Numbered from the stretch's first letter, positions 18,936 to 28,338 are shown. The stretch: 64,000 nucleotides of DNA from Allotamlana fucoidanivorans (GCF_045788535.1 NZ_CP074074.1:496001-560000), one strand, 5' to 3'. Program-made: numbers and translations. Notes: generated by a model not told the origin, from the letters alone.

Positions 18936-19622
18936 TTACTTTTTGTTTAATTCCTCAACTACTTTTGGCACAATTTTACTTGCTACCTTATGAGCATCTT
19001 TTGGATCATAAAGTTTGGTGGTTACAACCCCTACTAATTGTTTATCTGCGGGCTCATCAAGATTATAAGCCACAGTCTCTAAAACATAATCTGTACTTAC
19101 ACTAGTAGATGTTGAACTGGTTACATAGCCTCCAAAAGAATTATAATAGGAGCCATAAGCATATGGGTAACTAAAGTAATTGTAGAAATTACCATAATAA
19201 CCCGGGTAGAAATTATTATAGCTTGCTCCCATATAAATACCATTATGGCTTTTTGTTACCGTTTGTTGTTTATCTTTTATAACGGTAAGCATTACCCCAT
19301 TATAACCTTCACTTTCCATAAGGCTTCTAATAAACGCTACGCGCTCTTCAGTAATTTCTTTATTCGGATAAATTTTAGGTGCTTTAGTATAGCTTTCTGT
19401 AGCTTTTATTCCTTTTGCTCTTAACGCATTGGCAATTTCAACTTCAAAAGCTATACGTCCTTGATCATTTGCTGTTCTGGCAATGACTAAAACATTTTTT
19501 TCTTTAAATGCATTAACTATTGATTCTTCAGCTTTCCATGCATTAACTACTTTTGTGCTTTGACAACTTAACGTGACTAAAAAAAGAAAGCATAGGGTAC
19601 GTACAAAATAGATGTTCTTCAT
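18936..19622 (-). CDS. Tyr/Gly-rich lipoprotein of unknown function
   Basis: 228 residues with a lipoprotein signal (LCFLFLVTLSCQST). A conserved-looking N-terminal half (KNVLVIARTANDQGRIAFEVEIANALRAKG) resembles periplasmic lipoproteins that help assemble cell-envelope structures. The middle has a Tyr-rich low-complexity segment (YNNFYPGYYGNFYNYFSYPY). Function not recognised. Confidence 0.6.
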   Translation of the reverse strand: MKNIYFVRTLCFLFLVTLSCQSTKVVNAWKAEESIVNAFKEKNVLVIARTANDQGRIAFEVEIANALRAKGIKATESYTKAPKIYPNKEITEERVAFIRSLMESEGYNGVMLTVIKDKQQTVTKSHNGIYMGASYNNFYPGYYGNFYNYFSYPYAYGSYYNSFGGYVTSSTSTSVSTDYVLETVAYNLDEPADKQLVGVVTTKLYDPKDAHKVASKIVPKVVEELNKK

Positions 19623-19832
19623 AATATGTAATAGTGTTTCAGTGATTTAGATTATTAGCTATGTAAATTAAAGTAAAAAACTTCAGTTATAAGAAAATAA
19701 AACACCTTTTCTATATTATTATTTCTTCAATCTGAACATGTTATTCACGATGCAATAAAACAACTGGACTTCCTATATTAGACTGGACAAAAAGATGAGA
19801 GAATATGTTTGCTAGTTATTAACTTAGCAATT

Positions 19833-20147
19833 ATGAGAAGTAAACCCAAACATTACACTTTAGAATTTAAACAAAAGGCAGTTGAGTTGAGCTATGCCAA
19901 AGGCAACGTAAAACAAGTAAGTGAAGATTTAGATATATTTCCATCGGTTCTTTATCGTTGGCGAAAAGAGTTGAAGGATTATGGCAAAAATAGTTTTCCT
20001 GGTCGAGGCAAGCCTAAATTGACTGATGAAGAAAAAGAAATATTCCGTTTAAAAAAAGCGTTAAAAGAAGCTGAAATGGAACGTGACATCTTAAAAAAGG
20101 CCATCAGCATCTTCTCCAAGAGCGACAGGAAAAATACAGGTTTATAA
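19833..20147 (+). CDS. IS3-family OrfA
   Basis: About 104 residues from the ATG at 19833 (MRSKPKHYTLEFKQKAVELS), preferred to an upstream TTG. It has the IS3 OrfA helix-turn-helix (VKQVSEDLDIFPSVLYRWRKE) and the C-terminal leucine-zipper region (LKKALKEAEMERDILKKAIS). The A6G slippery run near its 3' end gives the phase change into orfB. Confidence 0.85.
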   Translation: MRSKPKHYTLEFKQKAVELSYAKGNVKQVSEDLDIFPSVLYRWRKELKDYGKNSFPGRGKPKLTDEEKEIFRLKKALKEAEMERDILKKAISIFSKSDRKNTGL

Positions 20148-20158
20148 AACAGCATCTT

Positions 20159-21013
20159 ATGAGGTTTCCTGTCGAGATGATGTGTAAAATATTAAAGGTA
20201 AGCAAAAGCGGTTATTATCATTGGCTGCAATCAGGGCCAAGTAAATTATGGTTAGAAAATCAAAAGGTAACTGCGCTTATAAAATCTATATTTAAAGATA
20301 GCTTTCAAAGTTATGGATCGCCAAGAATAAAAACAGAACTGGAGACATTAGGCTATAAAATATCAAAGCCCAGAGTGGCGCGTATTATGAGTGCTAATTA
20401 TTTGTTTGCAAAACGAAAACGTAAATTTAAAGCAACCACTGATAGTAAACATAATTACCCAATAGCACCTAATTTGTTAAACCAAAACTTTGAAGTAAGC
20501 AGGCAGAATCAAGTTTGGGTAAGTGACATTACCTAAATCAAAACCAAACAAGGCTGGTTATATCTTACTGTAATCATTGATTTGTTTAACCGTAAAGTTG
20601 TTGGGTGGGCTCTAAGTGACAATTTAAGCACAGAGGATACTATTATTAAAGCTTGGCATATGGCTATAAAGAAAGCAACCCTAACCCAAGATTTAATTTT
20701 TCATTCAGACCGAGGTATACAATATGCCAGCCATAAGTTTACCTCTTTAATTAAAAGTTACGATGGTTTAGTAAACCAATCTATGAGCAGAAAAGGTAAC
20801 TGCTGGGATAATGCCGTTGCAGAATCGTTCTTTAAATCATTAAAGGTAGAATGGGTTTATAGGCACAATTATAGATTAAGATCTGAAGCGGAGTTATCCA
20901 TCTTTGGATGGATAGAAACTTGGTACAATAATAAAAGGAGACATTCCTTTTTAGGAAACAAAACTATAAGAGAATTTGAATTAGATATGTATAACCAAAA
21001 ACTAGCAGCTTAG
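20159..21013 (+). pseudogene. IS3-family OrfB (rve transposase), nonsense mutation
   Basis: The frame shows the full DDE core: first Asp in VWVSDIT, second in FHSDRGIQY, Glu in WDNAVAESF. A TAA at 20534-20536 interrupts it directly after VSDIT, where related transposases have Tyr (SDITYI). Downstream coding continues in the same frame to 21013, so a single point mutation explains the break. Confidence 0.85.
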
Positions 21014-21051
21014 TCATTCAACTTAAAGTCCAATTTTTTGTTGCAAGTCCA

Positions 21052-21116
21052 CAAGTTAAAGGTAACGATTTTTGGATTAGCATTTAGCAAGCAATGGATT
21101 ATAGCCGTTGTTGTGC
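21052..21116 (-). repeat. Remnant of the distal recombination site
   Basis: The arm ATTATAGCC and the core GTTGTGC of cassette C1 are present (GTT at 21110-21112), but the matching opposite arm is missing. The preceding bases (AACGATTTTTGG) do not pair with it. The IS3 element ends exactly here, so the far arm was probably lost with that insertion. Confidence 0.6.
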
Positions 21117-21121
21117 TTTCG

Positions 21122-21844
21122 TTATTCTTTATTGGAACTCACTTCTCCTTGGATTTCAGTCAGAATCTTATCTATTTCTATTTCCAATATTTTGTAATTT
21201 TCAACTATGTAATTTGCTCTACCTCTTATAGTTCTGACAATATTCTCGAATTGAACATCTTCTAACAATGTTGGGTCAATTAGTCTAGAACCGGACTCAT
21301 AATAAAAATACTTTAAATAATGAGGTTCAAGATAGGTGTCTCCATATTCAATTAATCGCTTCTCATCTTCTTTAACATCCTCTACCATTGCTGGCCATTT
21401 TGAAAGATTCATTCGCAAAGAATCATTTTTAATGATGTTTAGATTTCCAGAACTCATTAGGTTATTTAGCCCCCCATTTGAAGGGTCAAAAGTCGAATAA
21501 CCGTATAATCTTCTCGTAAGATTGAAAACCTTAATCAAGTCCACATCCTTTTTTGATAAGCTCAAAATGTATATAATGCTATCTCCATTATGGGTCAAAT
21601 TATTTGCTTTTTTAATATTTCTATTCAACTCTTCCTTATTATATAAAAAATCAGATTTCAATTCATTGAGAAATTTTTGCTCATAATTGGATTCTTTTCG
21701 ACTTTCATTCCAATTATTAATCTGCAAAGCAATTAAAATCCCGATAACCACAAGCACTATTTCACCAATAGCATATTTTAAGTATTTTCCAGTTTTCCCT
21801 TCTGAAAGTAAGTTTTGTCTAATTTTTCTAAAGAATTTAATCAT
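21122..21844 (-). CDS. DUF6090-like membrane protein (cassette C1)
   Basis: 240 residues starting with the MIKFFRKIRQNLLSEGKTGKYLKYA segment (shown here only as its pattern: basic N-terminus, then GKYLKYAIGEI) and one membrane helix (VLVVIGILIALQINNW). This N-terminal arrangement is very common in Flavobacteria (DUF6090). The remainder is soluble and helical. The gene starts 20 bp from an IS3-type copy that separates it from its recombination site. Function unknown. Confidence 0.75.
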   Translation of the reverse strand: MIKFFRKIRQNLLSEGKTGKYLKYAIGEIVLVVIGILIALQINNWNESRKESNYEQKFLNELKSDFLYNKEELNRNIKKANNLTHNGDSIIYILSLSKKDVDLIKVFNLTRRLYGYSTFDPSNGGLNNLMSSGNLNIIKNDSLRMNLSKWPAMVEDVKEDEKRLIEYGDTYLEPHYLKYFYYESGSRLIDPTLLEDVQFENIVRTIRGRANYIVENYKILEIEIDKILTEIQGEVSSNKE

Positions 21845-21903
21845 TGGTTAGTGGTTTCTGATAATGTCTAGTCCTGAAATATGGCTACAGGTTAAAAATT
21901 GAT

Positions 21904-22704
21904 TTACGCTGTTTTTAAATATACCATATTTGGTGTTTTATAGTCTAAAGATACATGTAATCTAATTTCGTTGTATAGATTGATTGCACTTTTTGTTGCT
22001 CTTTTGGCGTGTTGTACGCTATCAAAGGTCTGGTCAAGATAAAACTCGTCTTTTAGGATGCCGTTTACACGTTCAGCAATAGCGTTTTCGTAGCAATGAT
22101 TTTCTTCTGTCATACTAATTTTGATGTTGTTTCTCTTTAAAATTTGTGTGTATATATTGCTACAATATTGTATGCCTCTATCCGAGTGATGTATTAGGTT
22201 TTCTGTGTTTTTAGCTTGATATAATGCTTTTTTAAGAGCTCTGGTACAACCGCTAAGTTCAAGGCTATCACTAAGGTCGTAACCTATGATTTTTCTAGAA
22301 TACATGTCAGTTATAAGGGCCAAGTAGCAAAATCCTTTTACAGTTCTGATGTATGTAATATCCGATACCCAAACCTGATTAGGTCTATTAACAAGTACAT
22401 CTTTTATGATGTTTTTATGTTTGTAAAACCTATGAAAAGAATTGGTAGTTCTGTAGCTGGGTTTCTTTCTGGTTATAAGCATATTGTGTTTTCTAAGAAT
22501 GTTGAAAAGCGTGTCTCTGCCTACTTTAAGGTTTGCTTTATCAAACTCATTTTTTAAAGATATTTTGAGTTTACGTACGCCTTCTCTAGGCAAGGACCTG
22601 CGCTTTTGGTTCACAATTTGAATGATCTGTTGTTCAAGTTTTAAACGTTTGTCAGCTCTATATTTATACTTGTAGTACGCATCACGTTTAAGCCCGAAAG
22701 CCAT
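21904..22704 (-). CDS. IS3-family OrfB, copy A
   Basis: 266 residues. Integrase-core DDE residues are in VWVSDITYI, IHHSDRGIQYCS and CYENAIAERV. It follows orfA in the -1 phase, and read-through of a nine-A run would create the OrfAB transposase. Intact. Confidence 0.9.
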   Translation of the reverse strand: MAFGLKRDAYYKYKYRADKRLKLEQQIIQIVNQKRRSLPREGVRKLKISLKNEFDKANLKVGRDTLFNILRKHNMLITRKKPSYRTTNSFHRFYKHKNIIKDVLVNRPNQVWVSDITYIRTVKGFCYLALITDMYSRKIIGYDLSDSLELSGCTRALKKALYQAKNTENLIHHSDRGIQYCSNIYTQILKRNNIKISMTEENHCYENAIAERVNGILKDEFYLDQTFDSVQHAKRATKSAINLYNEIRLHVSLDYKTPNMVYLKTA

Positions 22705-22754
22705 ACAAATAGTGGTTAAAGACGCAAATCCTTTAGCTTTGTCTTTGGTTTTAC

Positions 22755-23126
22755 TTAGCGCTCTATATTTAGCTTTTTTTTTAGTTCTGCAACAGATTTA
22801 TAGCCAAGATCTTCGGCAGCAACTTCCAGGTATGAATCTTGAATCATTGCATCTAGATCTTTCTTTAACAACAATTTTTTTAGTTGTTCAATCTCTTTTT
22901 GAAGTTCTTTAATGCGTGTTATTTCGTCTTTGGTTTTCACAGTTATTCTAGTGTTCATAAGGTCTTTACGGTTGTACTTTCTTATCCATTCATTAATGGT
23001 AGTTGGTGCAATACCGTAGGCTTTCCCTAGTTGATATTTGTTTAGTTTTCCTGTTGTAAGTTCGTCTAAAATTTTCAGTTTAAAAGGTTCTGAATACCGT
23101 CTGATTACTTTGTCATTTTTGTACAT
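22755..23126 (-). CDS. IS3-family OrfA, copy A
   Basis: 123 residues with an N-terminal helix-turn-helix (KYQLGKAYGIAPTTINEWIRKY) and a coiled coil (IKELQKEIEQLKKLLLKK). The A9 slippery run (T9 on the plus strand at 22774-22782) lies just before the stop. Confidence 0.9.
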   Translation of the reverse strand: MYKNDKVIRRYSEPFKLKILDELTTGKLNKYQLGKAYGIAPTTINEWIRKYNRKDLMNTRITVKTKDEITRIKELQKEIEQLKKLLLKKDLDAMIQDSYLEVAAEDLGYKSVAELKKKLNIER

Positions 23127-23172
23127 AATGTTTGAAATTATGTAGCCTTTATTCAGGACGGGTCAAAATTAC

Positions 23173-23303
23173 TCACAACGGTCTAGTATATGAAAAGTAG
23201 CGGATTTTACTTACTGATTTTTCAGTTTTACAATGACCTCTAATTTATTAATTTTGTTTCGTGTGAACGATTAAACCGCTATTTTTTATATACGTTGTTG
23301 TAG
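23173..23303 (-). repeat. attC-like site 1 (between C2 and C1)
   Basis: AAC at 23177 and GTT ending at 23299 (123 bp apart). Arms CTAGTATATG and TATATACG pair. The inner AGTAGCGG/CCGCTATT pair is shared with sites 2 and 17. The tag on the C1 side (GTTGTGAG) does not fit C1's own 3' tag. Confidence 0.8.
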
Positions 23304-23310
23304 CACGTAT

Positions 23311-24084
23311 TTATTCTTTTCGTGTTCCTAATAAATATAAAACAATGCTCGGTCCTGATTTTACTTTACCAATTTCCCAATCATAATTTTCCGTTCCTTT
23401 CAAATTTTCAACAAGAGCGTTCATTTCTTTGATGGAATAAGTCCGTAATGAAGAAACAATTCCATCCCACAATACAAAAAGAGGCACAATTGGGATTAAA
23501 TAAGTAAAAATAATCCGTCCGAATTTAAATGGTCTTATGAATGGCGTTACCAACAGAACACTTATTGGGGAAAATAGCATAGCCAAGATACTTGGAACAC
23601 TTCTTTCCTGCCCTTCAAATATTGCAATTGAACTACCTGTGTCAATGGTATTTTGAAGGATTAGTTTTGCATCTTTTGGCTTAAAATGGTGCAATGATAA
23701 AAATTGAGTTCTCAATCCTTTTAATTCATCGGGTACATTTCTTGCATCAACTGGTTTTTCCACATACTCGAAATTGTTCGCTTTCTCTTTTGTGAATTTG
23801 AATGCTGGAATGTTGGGGTAAAAGTCCGTCAAGATTATTTTCAGGTCAGGTATTTCATTTTTCAATTCAGAGTTCAACCAAATAAGTCCGCCACCACCTC
23901 CTGAACCAAGGTCAATAATTTGATTCGTTTTACTCTTTAGCAACCCTTTTTCAATTATTGGGATAATTGGTTTGTACATTTTTGTCTTATTGGACAAAAA
24001 CTGTAAAAAGTCAGTTCCGTAATTCCTTAAAAAAGTCGGAAACCATTTTTGGTCTTCAAACTCAAATAAATGTATTCTTCCCAT
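23311..24084 (-). CDS. Class I SAM-dependent methyltransferase (cassette C2)
   Basis: 257 residues. Motif I is IIDLGSGGGGGLIWL at about residues 57-71, and LKIILTDFYPN gives the acidic residue of motif II. The second half contains two hydrophobic segments (ILAMLFSPISVLLVTPF and FTYLIPIVPLFVLWDGIV), so the enzyme may sit at the membrane. Substrate unknown. Cassette ends carry matching GTTGTAGCAC tags. Confidence 0.8.
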   Translation of the reverse strand: MGRIHLFEFEDQKWFPTFLRNYGTDFLQFLSNKTKMYKPIIPIIEKGLLKSKTNQIIDLGSGGGGGLIWLNSELKNEIPDLKIILTDFYPNIPAFKFTKEKANNFEYVEKPVDARNVPDELKGLRTQFLSLHHFKPKDAKLILQNTIDTGSSIAIFEGQERSVPSILAMLFSPISVLLVTPFIRPFKFGRIIFTYLIPIVPLFVLWDGIVSSLRTYSIKEMNALVENLKGTENYDWEIGKVKSGPSIVLYLLGTRKE

Positions 24085-24108
24085 TTTGCTATGGTTTGGT
24101 CATATGTG

Positions 24109-24239
24109 CTACAACGGTAACGTATAAGAATAGTAGCGGATTTTATACACTTACTTTTCGGTACATCACTGTCTTTTGATTTATAAATTTCATTTAGTTT
24201 TAGCGATTATACCGCTATTATTTTTATACAATGTTGTGT
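24109..24239 (-). repeat. attC-like site 2 (between C3 and C2)
   Basis: AAC at 24113, GTT ending at 24235. Arms ACGTATAAGAATAGTAGCGG and ACCGCTATTATTTTTATAC pair over most of their length. Confidence 0.88.
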
Positions 24240-25098
24240 GGCGTTTTTTTATTTCCGATATCAAATTGAGAGTAAAATCATTGTCTTTCATTTTGCAAGC
24301 ATAAAATTGTGGGTTACTAATTATTTTTTTCAATTCAGGAATATTCAAATCTTGCGAACAGTAATATCCTTCCACCAATCTTAATCTTTGATAAGGATTG
24401 AATTTACTTTTGATAATAGACTTTTCAATTAAACTTTGAAATGTCTCTGACTCAACAAACTTTACAGAATCTAAAATCCCTAAATCTTTTACAATAGGTA
24501 TTACTTTTTTAATGAAGTCCAATGAAGGTAATTCATCAAGGATTTCTTCTCTATAGTTTCTTTTTACAACTCTTAATTCCCTTAAAAGGTTAATATCAGA
24601 TTGATTTATTAAACCTTGCTCTTTTAGTCCGTTTAGTAGTTTTATAAATGAGAATTCAAAAATTCCATTCTCCGCATTTTTAAACACTAAATAATTCCTC
24701 AATCCAACAAAAAGACAATCGCAAAACCAAGCAAAACCTAAAGTAGTTTTCGGAACAGTCTTAATTATGTTAAAGTAATTCTCACAATCTTTAATGTCCT
24801 TTTTATAATCTGTCTTTGGATTGAAATGATTTATTATATCTTTAAATCTATCATTTGGGTCAATAATGATTTTTGATTCTTTTTGTAAATGCTTGATAAA
24901 TAAACTACCATTTTTTGATAAATATTCAAGTTTTGAGTATGTGTAAAATGAGATAGACCAACCATCTTTATAATAGGTTTCTTTCAACTTCTCTAAAGTT
25001 TTAAAATTATTAGCCACAACTAATAAATCTCTATCGCTATATTTATCAAAATCTGCTCTCAATGAACTGCCGAAAACTGCAACACTATAATTTTTCAT
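24190..25098 (-). CDS. Nucleotidyltransferase-domain protein (cassette C3, gene 2)
   Basis: 302 residues. The N-terminus has the minimal nucleotidyltransferase signature (AVFGSSLRADFDKYSDRDLLVV: Gly-Ser, then Asp-x-Asp spacing). The rest is helical and unrecognised. The stop lies inside the recombination site. It overlaps the upstream gene by 4 bp (ATGA type), so the two are translationally coupled within one cassette. A resistance-type nucleotidyltransferase or a toxin-antitoxin-type MNT protein are both possible. Confidence 0.65.
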   Translation of the reverse strand: MKNYSVAVFGSSLRADFDKYSDRDLLVVANNFKTLEKLKETYYKDGWSISFYTYSKLEYLSKNGSLFIKHLQKESKIIIDPNDRFKDIINHFNPKTDYKKDIKDCENYFNIIKTVPKTTLGFAWFCDCLFVGLRNYLVFKNAENGIFEFSFIKLLNGLKEQGLINQSDINLLRELRVVKRNYREEILDELPSLDFIKKVIPIVKDLGILDSVKFVESETFQSLIEKSIIKSKFNPYQRLRLVEGYYCSQDLNIPELKKIISNPQFYACKMKDNDFTLNLISEIKKRHTTLYKNNSGIIAKTK

Positions 25099-26012
25099 TT
25101 TACAAATCGATTTATTAAAACTGTTATTAAAAAACTTAAAAGAATGAAGCCTGAAAAGCCTTGCATTGTCAACATATACATTCCAAAATCAGTTTGGGGT
25201 TGAAATTGAGAATCTACTAATTGCGTCATTGCATCTGCTGTAAAAAAGATGTTTGCTATTGGGCTAATGTTCTCTGAATTGAAAGATGCGATTGCAAAGT
25301 CCTTTTCGTGAAATCCATATTCATTCCAATAATTTAAGTTGGTAAAGTAAAATACTCCATAAAGAACAAAGAAAGTTGCGATAAAACTTCTTAGTCTTAG
25401 GCCATAACCAAATATCCATCGATATAGAAAATTAGGAATATACTCAACTGCAAAAGTTTGAAAATTTATTTTATAAGGTTGGCTTTTAAAAAATTTACTT
25501 CTTGTCAGTCGACCTTCCCATTTCTGGAAATAATAATTGGCTATTCTTGCAAACTCAGATTGTTCTTCATCTCTTGAATTGTTTAATAGCTGTTGGAATA
25601 AGTGAACTGCCATATTAGACTTTTCAATGTCTTTCTTTTGGTAGTTATTTTTAAAACTTATAGGGTCTATATAGGTACGTTTAATTAGGATTTGATGTGT
25701 GTTTACGTTTTTGAATGTACATCTGTGAAATTGACAATTATCTAAAGTACTTCCAAAAAATAAACAGTCTTCGAAGTGACAAGAAGTGAAATCAATATTT
25801 TTTAGTTTTGTCTTTGCGAAACTGACATTTATAAATGTAATTGACTTTACTTTATAGCGAGGATGTTCATCGCTGTTTTTTAAGATATCTGGTTTATAGA
25901 TTAAATCTCTAATAGTTCCTTCACTTGCTGAAACCATTTCTTTAAATTCCACTTCGGAATTTTTTCCAATTACTCTTGGTGTTCCACTAAGTTCAAAAAA
26001 ACTATTTGACAT
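25095..26012 (-). CDS. Pentapeptide-like membrane protein (cassette C3, gene 1)
   Basis: 305 residues. Residues ~55-100 contain pentapeptide-repeat-like units (FAKTKLKNIDFTSCHFEDC, LDNCQFHRCTFKN). Two membrane helices follow near residues 208-225 (SFIATFFVLYGVFYF) and at the C-terminus (GFSGFILLSFLITVLI). First gene of a two-gene cassette. Function unknown. Confidence 0.65.
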   Translation of the reverse strand: MSNSFFELSGTPRVIGKNSEVEFKEMVSASEGTIRDLIYKPDILKNSDEHPRYKVKSITFINVSFAKTKLKNIDFTSCHFEDCLFFGSTLDNCQFHRCTFKNVNTHQILIKRTYIDPISFKNNYQKKDIEKSNMAVHLFQQLLNNSRDEEQSEFARIANYYFQKWEGRLTRSKFFKSQPYKINFQTFAVEYIPNFLYRWIFGYGLRLRSFIATFFVLYGVFYFTNLNYWNEYGFHEKDFAIASFNSENISPIANIFFTADAMTQLVDSQFQPQTDFGMYMLTMQGFSGFILLSFLITVLINRFVK

Positions 26013-26041
26013 TTCTTATTCTATTTCTTTTTTCAAATGAC

Positions 26042-26176
26042 ACACAACGGTTTTGGCTATGGTTTCGTTACGGAATGGTACGCGAGTATCATTCCGCCGT
26101 AACCATAAATTTAGCAAAAAGGCTTGAAATTCCGATTAGGAATTTCAGCCGTAATGAACTATAGCCGTTGTTAGCT
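26042..26176 (-). repeat. attC-like site 3 (between C4 and C3)
   Basis: AAC at 26046, GTT ending at 26172 (127 bp). Arms GGCTATGGTTTCGTTACGG and CCGTAATGAACTATAGCC pair. Inner GGAATGGT and ATTCCGCC form a further stem. Same family as sites 5, 16 and 23. Confidence 0.9.
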
Positions 26177-26183
26177 GTAGTTT

Positions 26184-26879
26184 TTATTTCGGCTCGTTAA
26201 AATGATTTCCATCGTCTAACCATTCTCTATTTAAGCCAGTTTTTTCATTGAATTCCTTTTGTTCACTTTCCGTGGCATAGTCAATTACGAATTGTTGTCC
26301 GCCATCATCATAGTAGGTGTATTTCCCCTTTGTCTTTAGTTCGTCTGGTAAATAAGAAAACCTTTTAAAAAATGAATCAGCGATATAACCGACTTTTTGC
26401 AATTTCCATTTTTTACTGATGCCATTTACTTTAAAGTGAATCCATTCGTAATTTTCATCGTCAACTACAATAGAAATTTCTGTGTATTCAATTTCGCCAT
26501 CAGTGATAGTTCCCATTCTTTTCATAAACCAGATATATTGTTCTGGTGAGTCTATAAATTCAAGGTCAAACCAAATGCATTTGTCACTAAAATTCAAGGT
26601 TGGAATTTTCGGACTTCTCCAGCCATAATAAAAATAGAGCCGAGAAAAGGGCTTTTCCTCTATTTGTTTCAGCCTTTCCTTTCGGATTTGGTCCCACATT
26701 GGTTCTCCATAGCCATCTGTCAAAATCATTTCTTTCGTAACGCCATCTGCGAATTCATACCCTAATGCTTTGAAAACTTCAATTTGCTTTTCGTAAGTAA
26801 TATTGTCGGTTTTATTTGATTTAAAACCAAAGAAGCTTAAAATTCCCATAATTAATATCAGTGAGGTTTTCTTTATCAT
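26184..26879 (-). CDS. Exported protein of unknown function (cassette C4)
   Basis: 231 residues with an N-terminal hydrophobic signal (TSLILIMGILSFFGF). Rich in aromatic and acidic residues (LYFYYGWRSPKIPTLNF). No family recognised. IS3-type copy B starts 14 bp upstream of the start codon. Confidence 0.6.
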   Translation of the reverse strand: MIKKTSLILIMGILSFFGFKSNKTDNITYEKQIEVFKALGYEFADGVTKEMILTDGYGEPMWDQIRKERLKQIEEKPFSRLYFYYGWRSPKIPTLNFSDKCIWFDLEFIDSPEQYIWFMKRMGTITDGEIEYTEISIVVDDENYEWIHFKVNGISKKWKLQKVGYIADSFFKRFSYLPDELKTKGKYTYYDDGGQQFVIDYATESEQKEFNEKTGLNREWLDDGNHFNEPK

Positions 26880-26932
26880 AAATTTGGTTCAAATGTCTAG
26901 TCCTGAAATATGGCTACAGGTTAAAAATTGAT

Positions 26933-27733
26933 TTACGCTGTTTTTAAATATACCATATTTGGTGTTTTATAGTCTAAAGATACATGTAATCTAATTTGGT
27001 TGTATAGATTGATTGCACTTTTTGTTGCTCTTTTGGCGTGTTGTATGCTATCAAAGGTCTGGTCAAGATAAAACTCGTCTTTTAGGATGCCGTTTACACG
27101 TTCAGCAATAGCGTTTTCGTAGCAATGATTTTCTTCTGTCATACTAATTTTGATGTTGTTTCTCTTTAAAATTTGTGTGTATATATTGCTACAATATTGT
27201 ATGCCTCTATCCGAGTGATGTATTAGGTTTTCTGTGTTTTTAGCTTGATATAATGCTTTTTTAAGAGCTCTGGTACAACCGCTAAGTTCAAGGCTATCAC
27301 TAAGGTCGTAACCTATGATTTTTCTAGAATACATGTCAGTTATAAGGGCCAAGTAGCAAAATCCTTTTACAGTTCTGATGTATGTAATATCCGATACCCA
27401 AACCTGATTAGGTCTATTAACAAGTACATCTTTTATGATGTTTTTATGTTTGTAAAACCTATGAAAAGAATTGGTAGTTCTGTAGCTGGGTTTCTTTCTG
27501 GTTATAAGCATATTGTGTTTTCTAAGAATGTTGAAAAGCGTGTCTCTGCCTACTTTAAGGTTTGCTTTATCAAACTCATTTTTTAAAGATATTTTGAGTT
27601 TACGTACGCCTTCTCTAGGCAAGGACCTGCGCTTTTGGTTCACAATTTGAATGATCTGTTGTTCAAGTTTTAAACGTTTGTCAGCTCTATATTTATACTT
27701 GTAGTACGCATCACGTTTAAGCCCGAAAGCCAT
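26933..27733 (-). CDS. IS3-family OrfB, copy B
   Basis: 266 residues, complete DDE domain, differing from copy A by the Val/Ile and Glu/Gln exchanges near the C-terminus. Confidence 0.9.
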   Translation of the reverse strand: MAFGLKRDAYYKYKYRADKRLKLEQQIIQIVNQKRRSLPREGVRKLKISLKNEFDKANLKVGRDTLFNILRKHNMLITRKKPSYRTTNSFHRFYKHKNIIKDVLVNRPNQVWVSDITYIRTVKGFCYLALITDMYSRKIIGYDLSDSLELSGCTRALKKALYQAKNTENLIHHSDRGIQYCSNIYTQILKRNNIKISMTEENHCYENAIAERVNGILKDEFYLDQTFDSIQHAKRATKSAINLYNQIRLHVSLDYKTPNMVYLKTA

Positions 27734-27783
27734 ACAAATAGTGGTTAAAGACGCAAATCCTTTAGCTTTGTCTTTGGTTTTAC

Positions 27784-28155
27784 TTAGCGCTCTATATTTA
27801 GCTTTTTTTTTAGTTCTGCAACAGATTTATAGCCAAGATCTTCGGCAGCAACTTCCAGGTATGAATCTTGAATCATTGCATCTAGATCTTTCTTTAACAA
27901 CAATTTTTTTAGTTGTTCAATCTCTTTTTGAAGTTCTTTAATGCGTGTTATTTCGTCTTTGGTTTTCACAGTTATTCTAGTGTTCATAAGGTCTTTACGG
28001 TTGTACTTTCTTATCCATTCATTAATGGTAGTTGGTGCAATACCGTAGGCTTTCCCTAGTTGATATTTGTTTAGTTTTCCTGTTGTAAGTTCGTCTAAAA
28101 TTTTCAGTTTAAAAGGTTCTGAATACCGTCTGATTACTTTGTCATTTTTGTACAT
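27784..28155 (-). CDS. IS3-family OrfA, copy B
   Basis: 123 residues, same protein as in copy A. The slippery run is T9 on the plus strand at 27803-27811. Confidence 0.9.
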   Translation of the reverse strand: MYKNDKVIRRYSEPFKLKILDELTTGKLNKYQLGKAYGIAPTTINEWIRKYNRKDLMNTRITVKTKDEITRIKELQKEIEQLKKLLLKKDLDAMIQDSYLEVAAEDLGYKSVAELKKKLNIER

Positions 28156-28201
28156 AATGTTTGAAATTATGTAGCCTTTATTCAGGACGGGTCAAAATTA
28201 C

Positions 28202-28334
28202 AGCTAACGGTTTGTGTAAGGATAGTTGCGTGATTAGGCAACTAACTTACTAAAAATGGAACGAACCAGAGGAAAATCCGCAGGATTTTCCAAGTAGACT
28301 AGAACCAAGCAATTATTTTTACACGGTGTTAGGC
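28202..28334 (-). repeat. attC-like site 4 (between C5 and C4)
   Basis: AAC at 28206, GTT ending at 28330. Arms GTGTAAGGATAGTTGC and CAATTATTTTTACAC pair. Inner palindrome GGAAAATCCGCAGGATTTTCC. Close to site 20. Confidence 0.88.
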
Positions 28335-28338
28335 AAAG

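Larger units (their letters stand above)
19765..21051 (+). mobile_element. IS3-family element, inactivated
   Basis: Two overlapping-phase frames typical of IS3 (orfA, orfB) lie between short terminal repeats: the left end begins TGGACTTCC and the right end is the reverse of TGGACTTGC. A slippery AAAAAAG (20093-20099) would allow the -1 frameshift that makes OrfAB. orfB carries an in-frame stop, so the copy is dead as it stands. It borders the distal end of the cassette array and seems to have removed one arm of the last recombination site. I could not define a target duplication. Confidence 0.75.
21865..23165 (-). mobile_element. IS3-family element, copy A (1301 bp)
   Basis: Ends are imperfect inverted repeats: TGTCTAGTCCTGAA... 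on one side and, reversed, TGACCCGTCCTGAA... on the other, both followed by GGCTACA. The copy belongs to the subtype with Glu (NLYNEI) and Val (DSVQH) near the OrfB C-terminus, shared only with copy C. No 3-bp target duplication is seen (TAA versus AAA), and the cassette tags on its two sides do not match, so its flanks come from different events. Confidence 0.92.
26894..28194 (-). mobile_element. IS3-family element, copy B (1301 bp)
   Basis: Same ends as copy A. Flanked by AAA on both sides (3-bp target duplication), and the C4 cassette tags on the two sides match (GTTAGCTG / CAGCTAAC), so this is a clean insertion into an existing cassette. Subtype with Gln (NLYNQI) and Ile (DSIQH), as in copies D and E. 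Confidence 0.93.

Noticed and set aside
22712..22912. A 66-codon plus-strand frame repeated in four IS copies (22712, 27741, 43009, 49825)
   Set aside because: It is antisense to orfA and is identical only because the IS is repeated.
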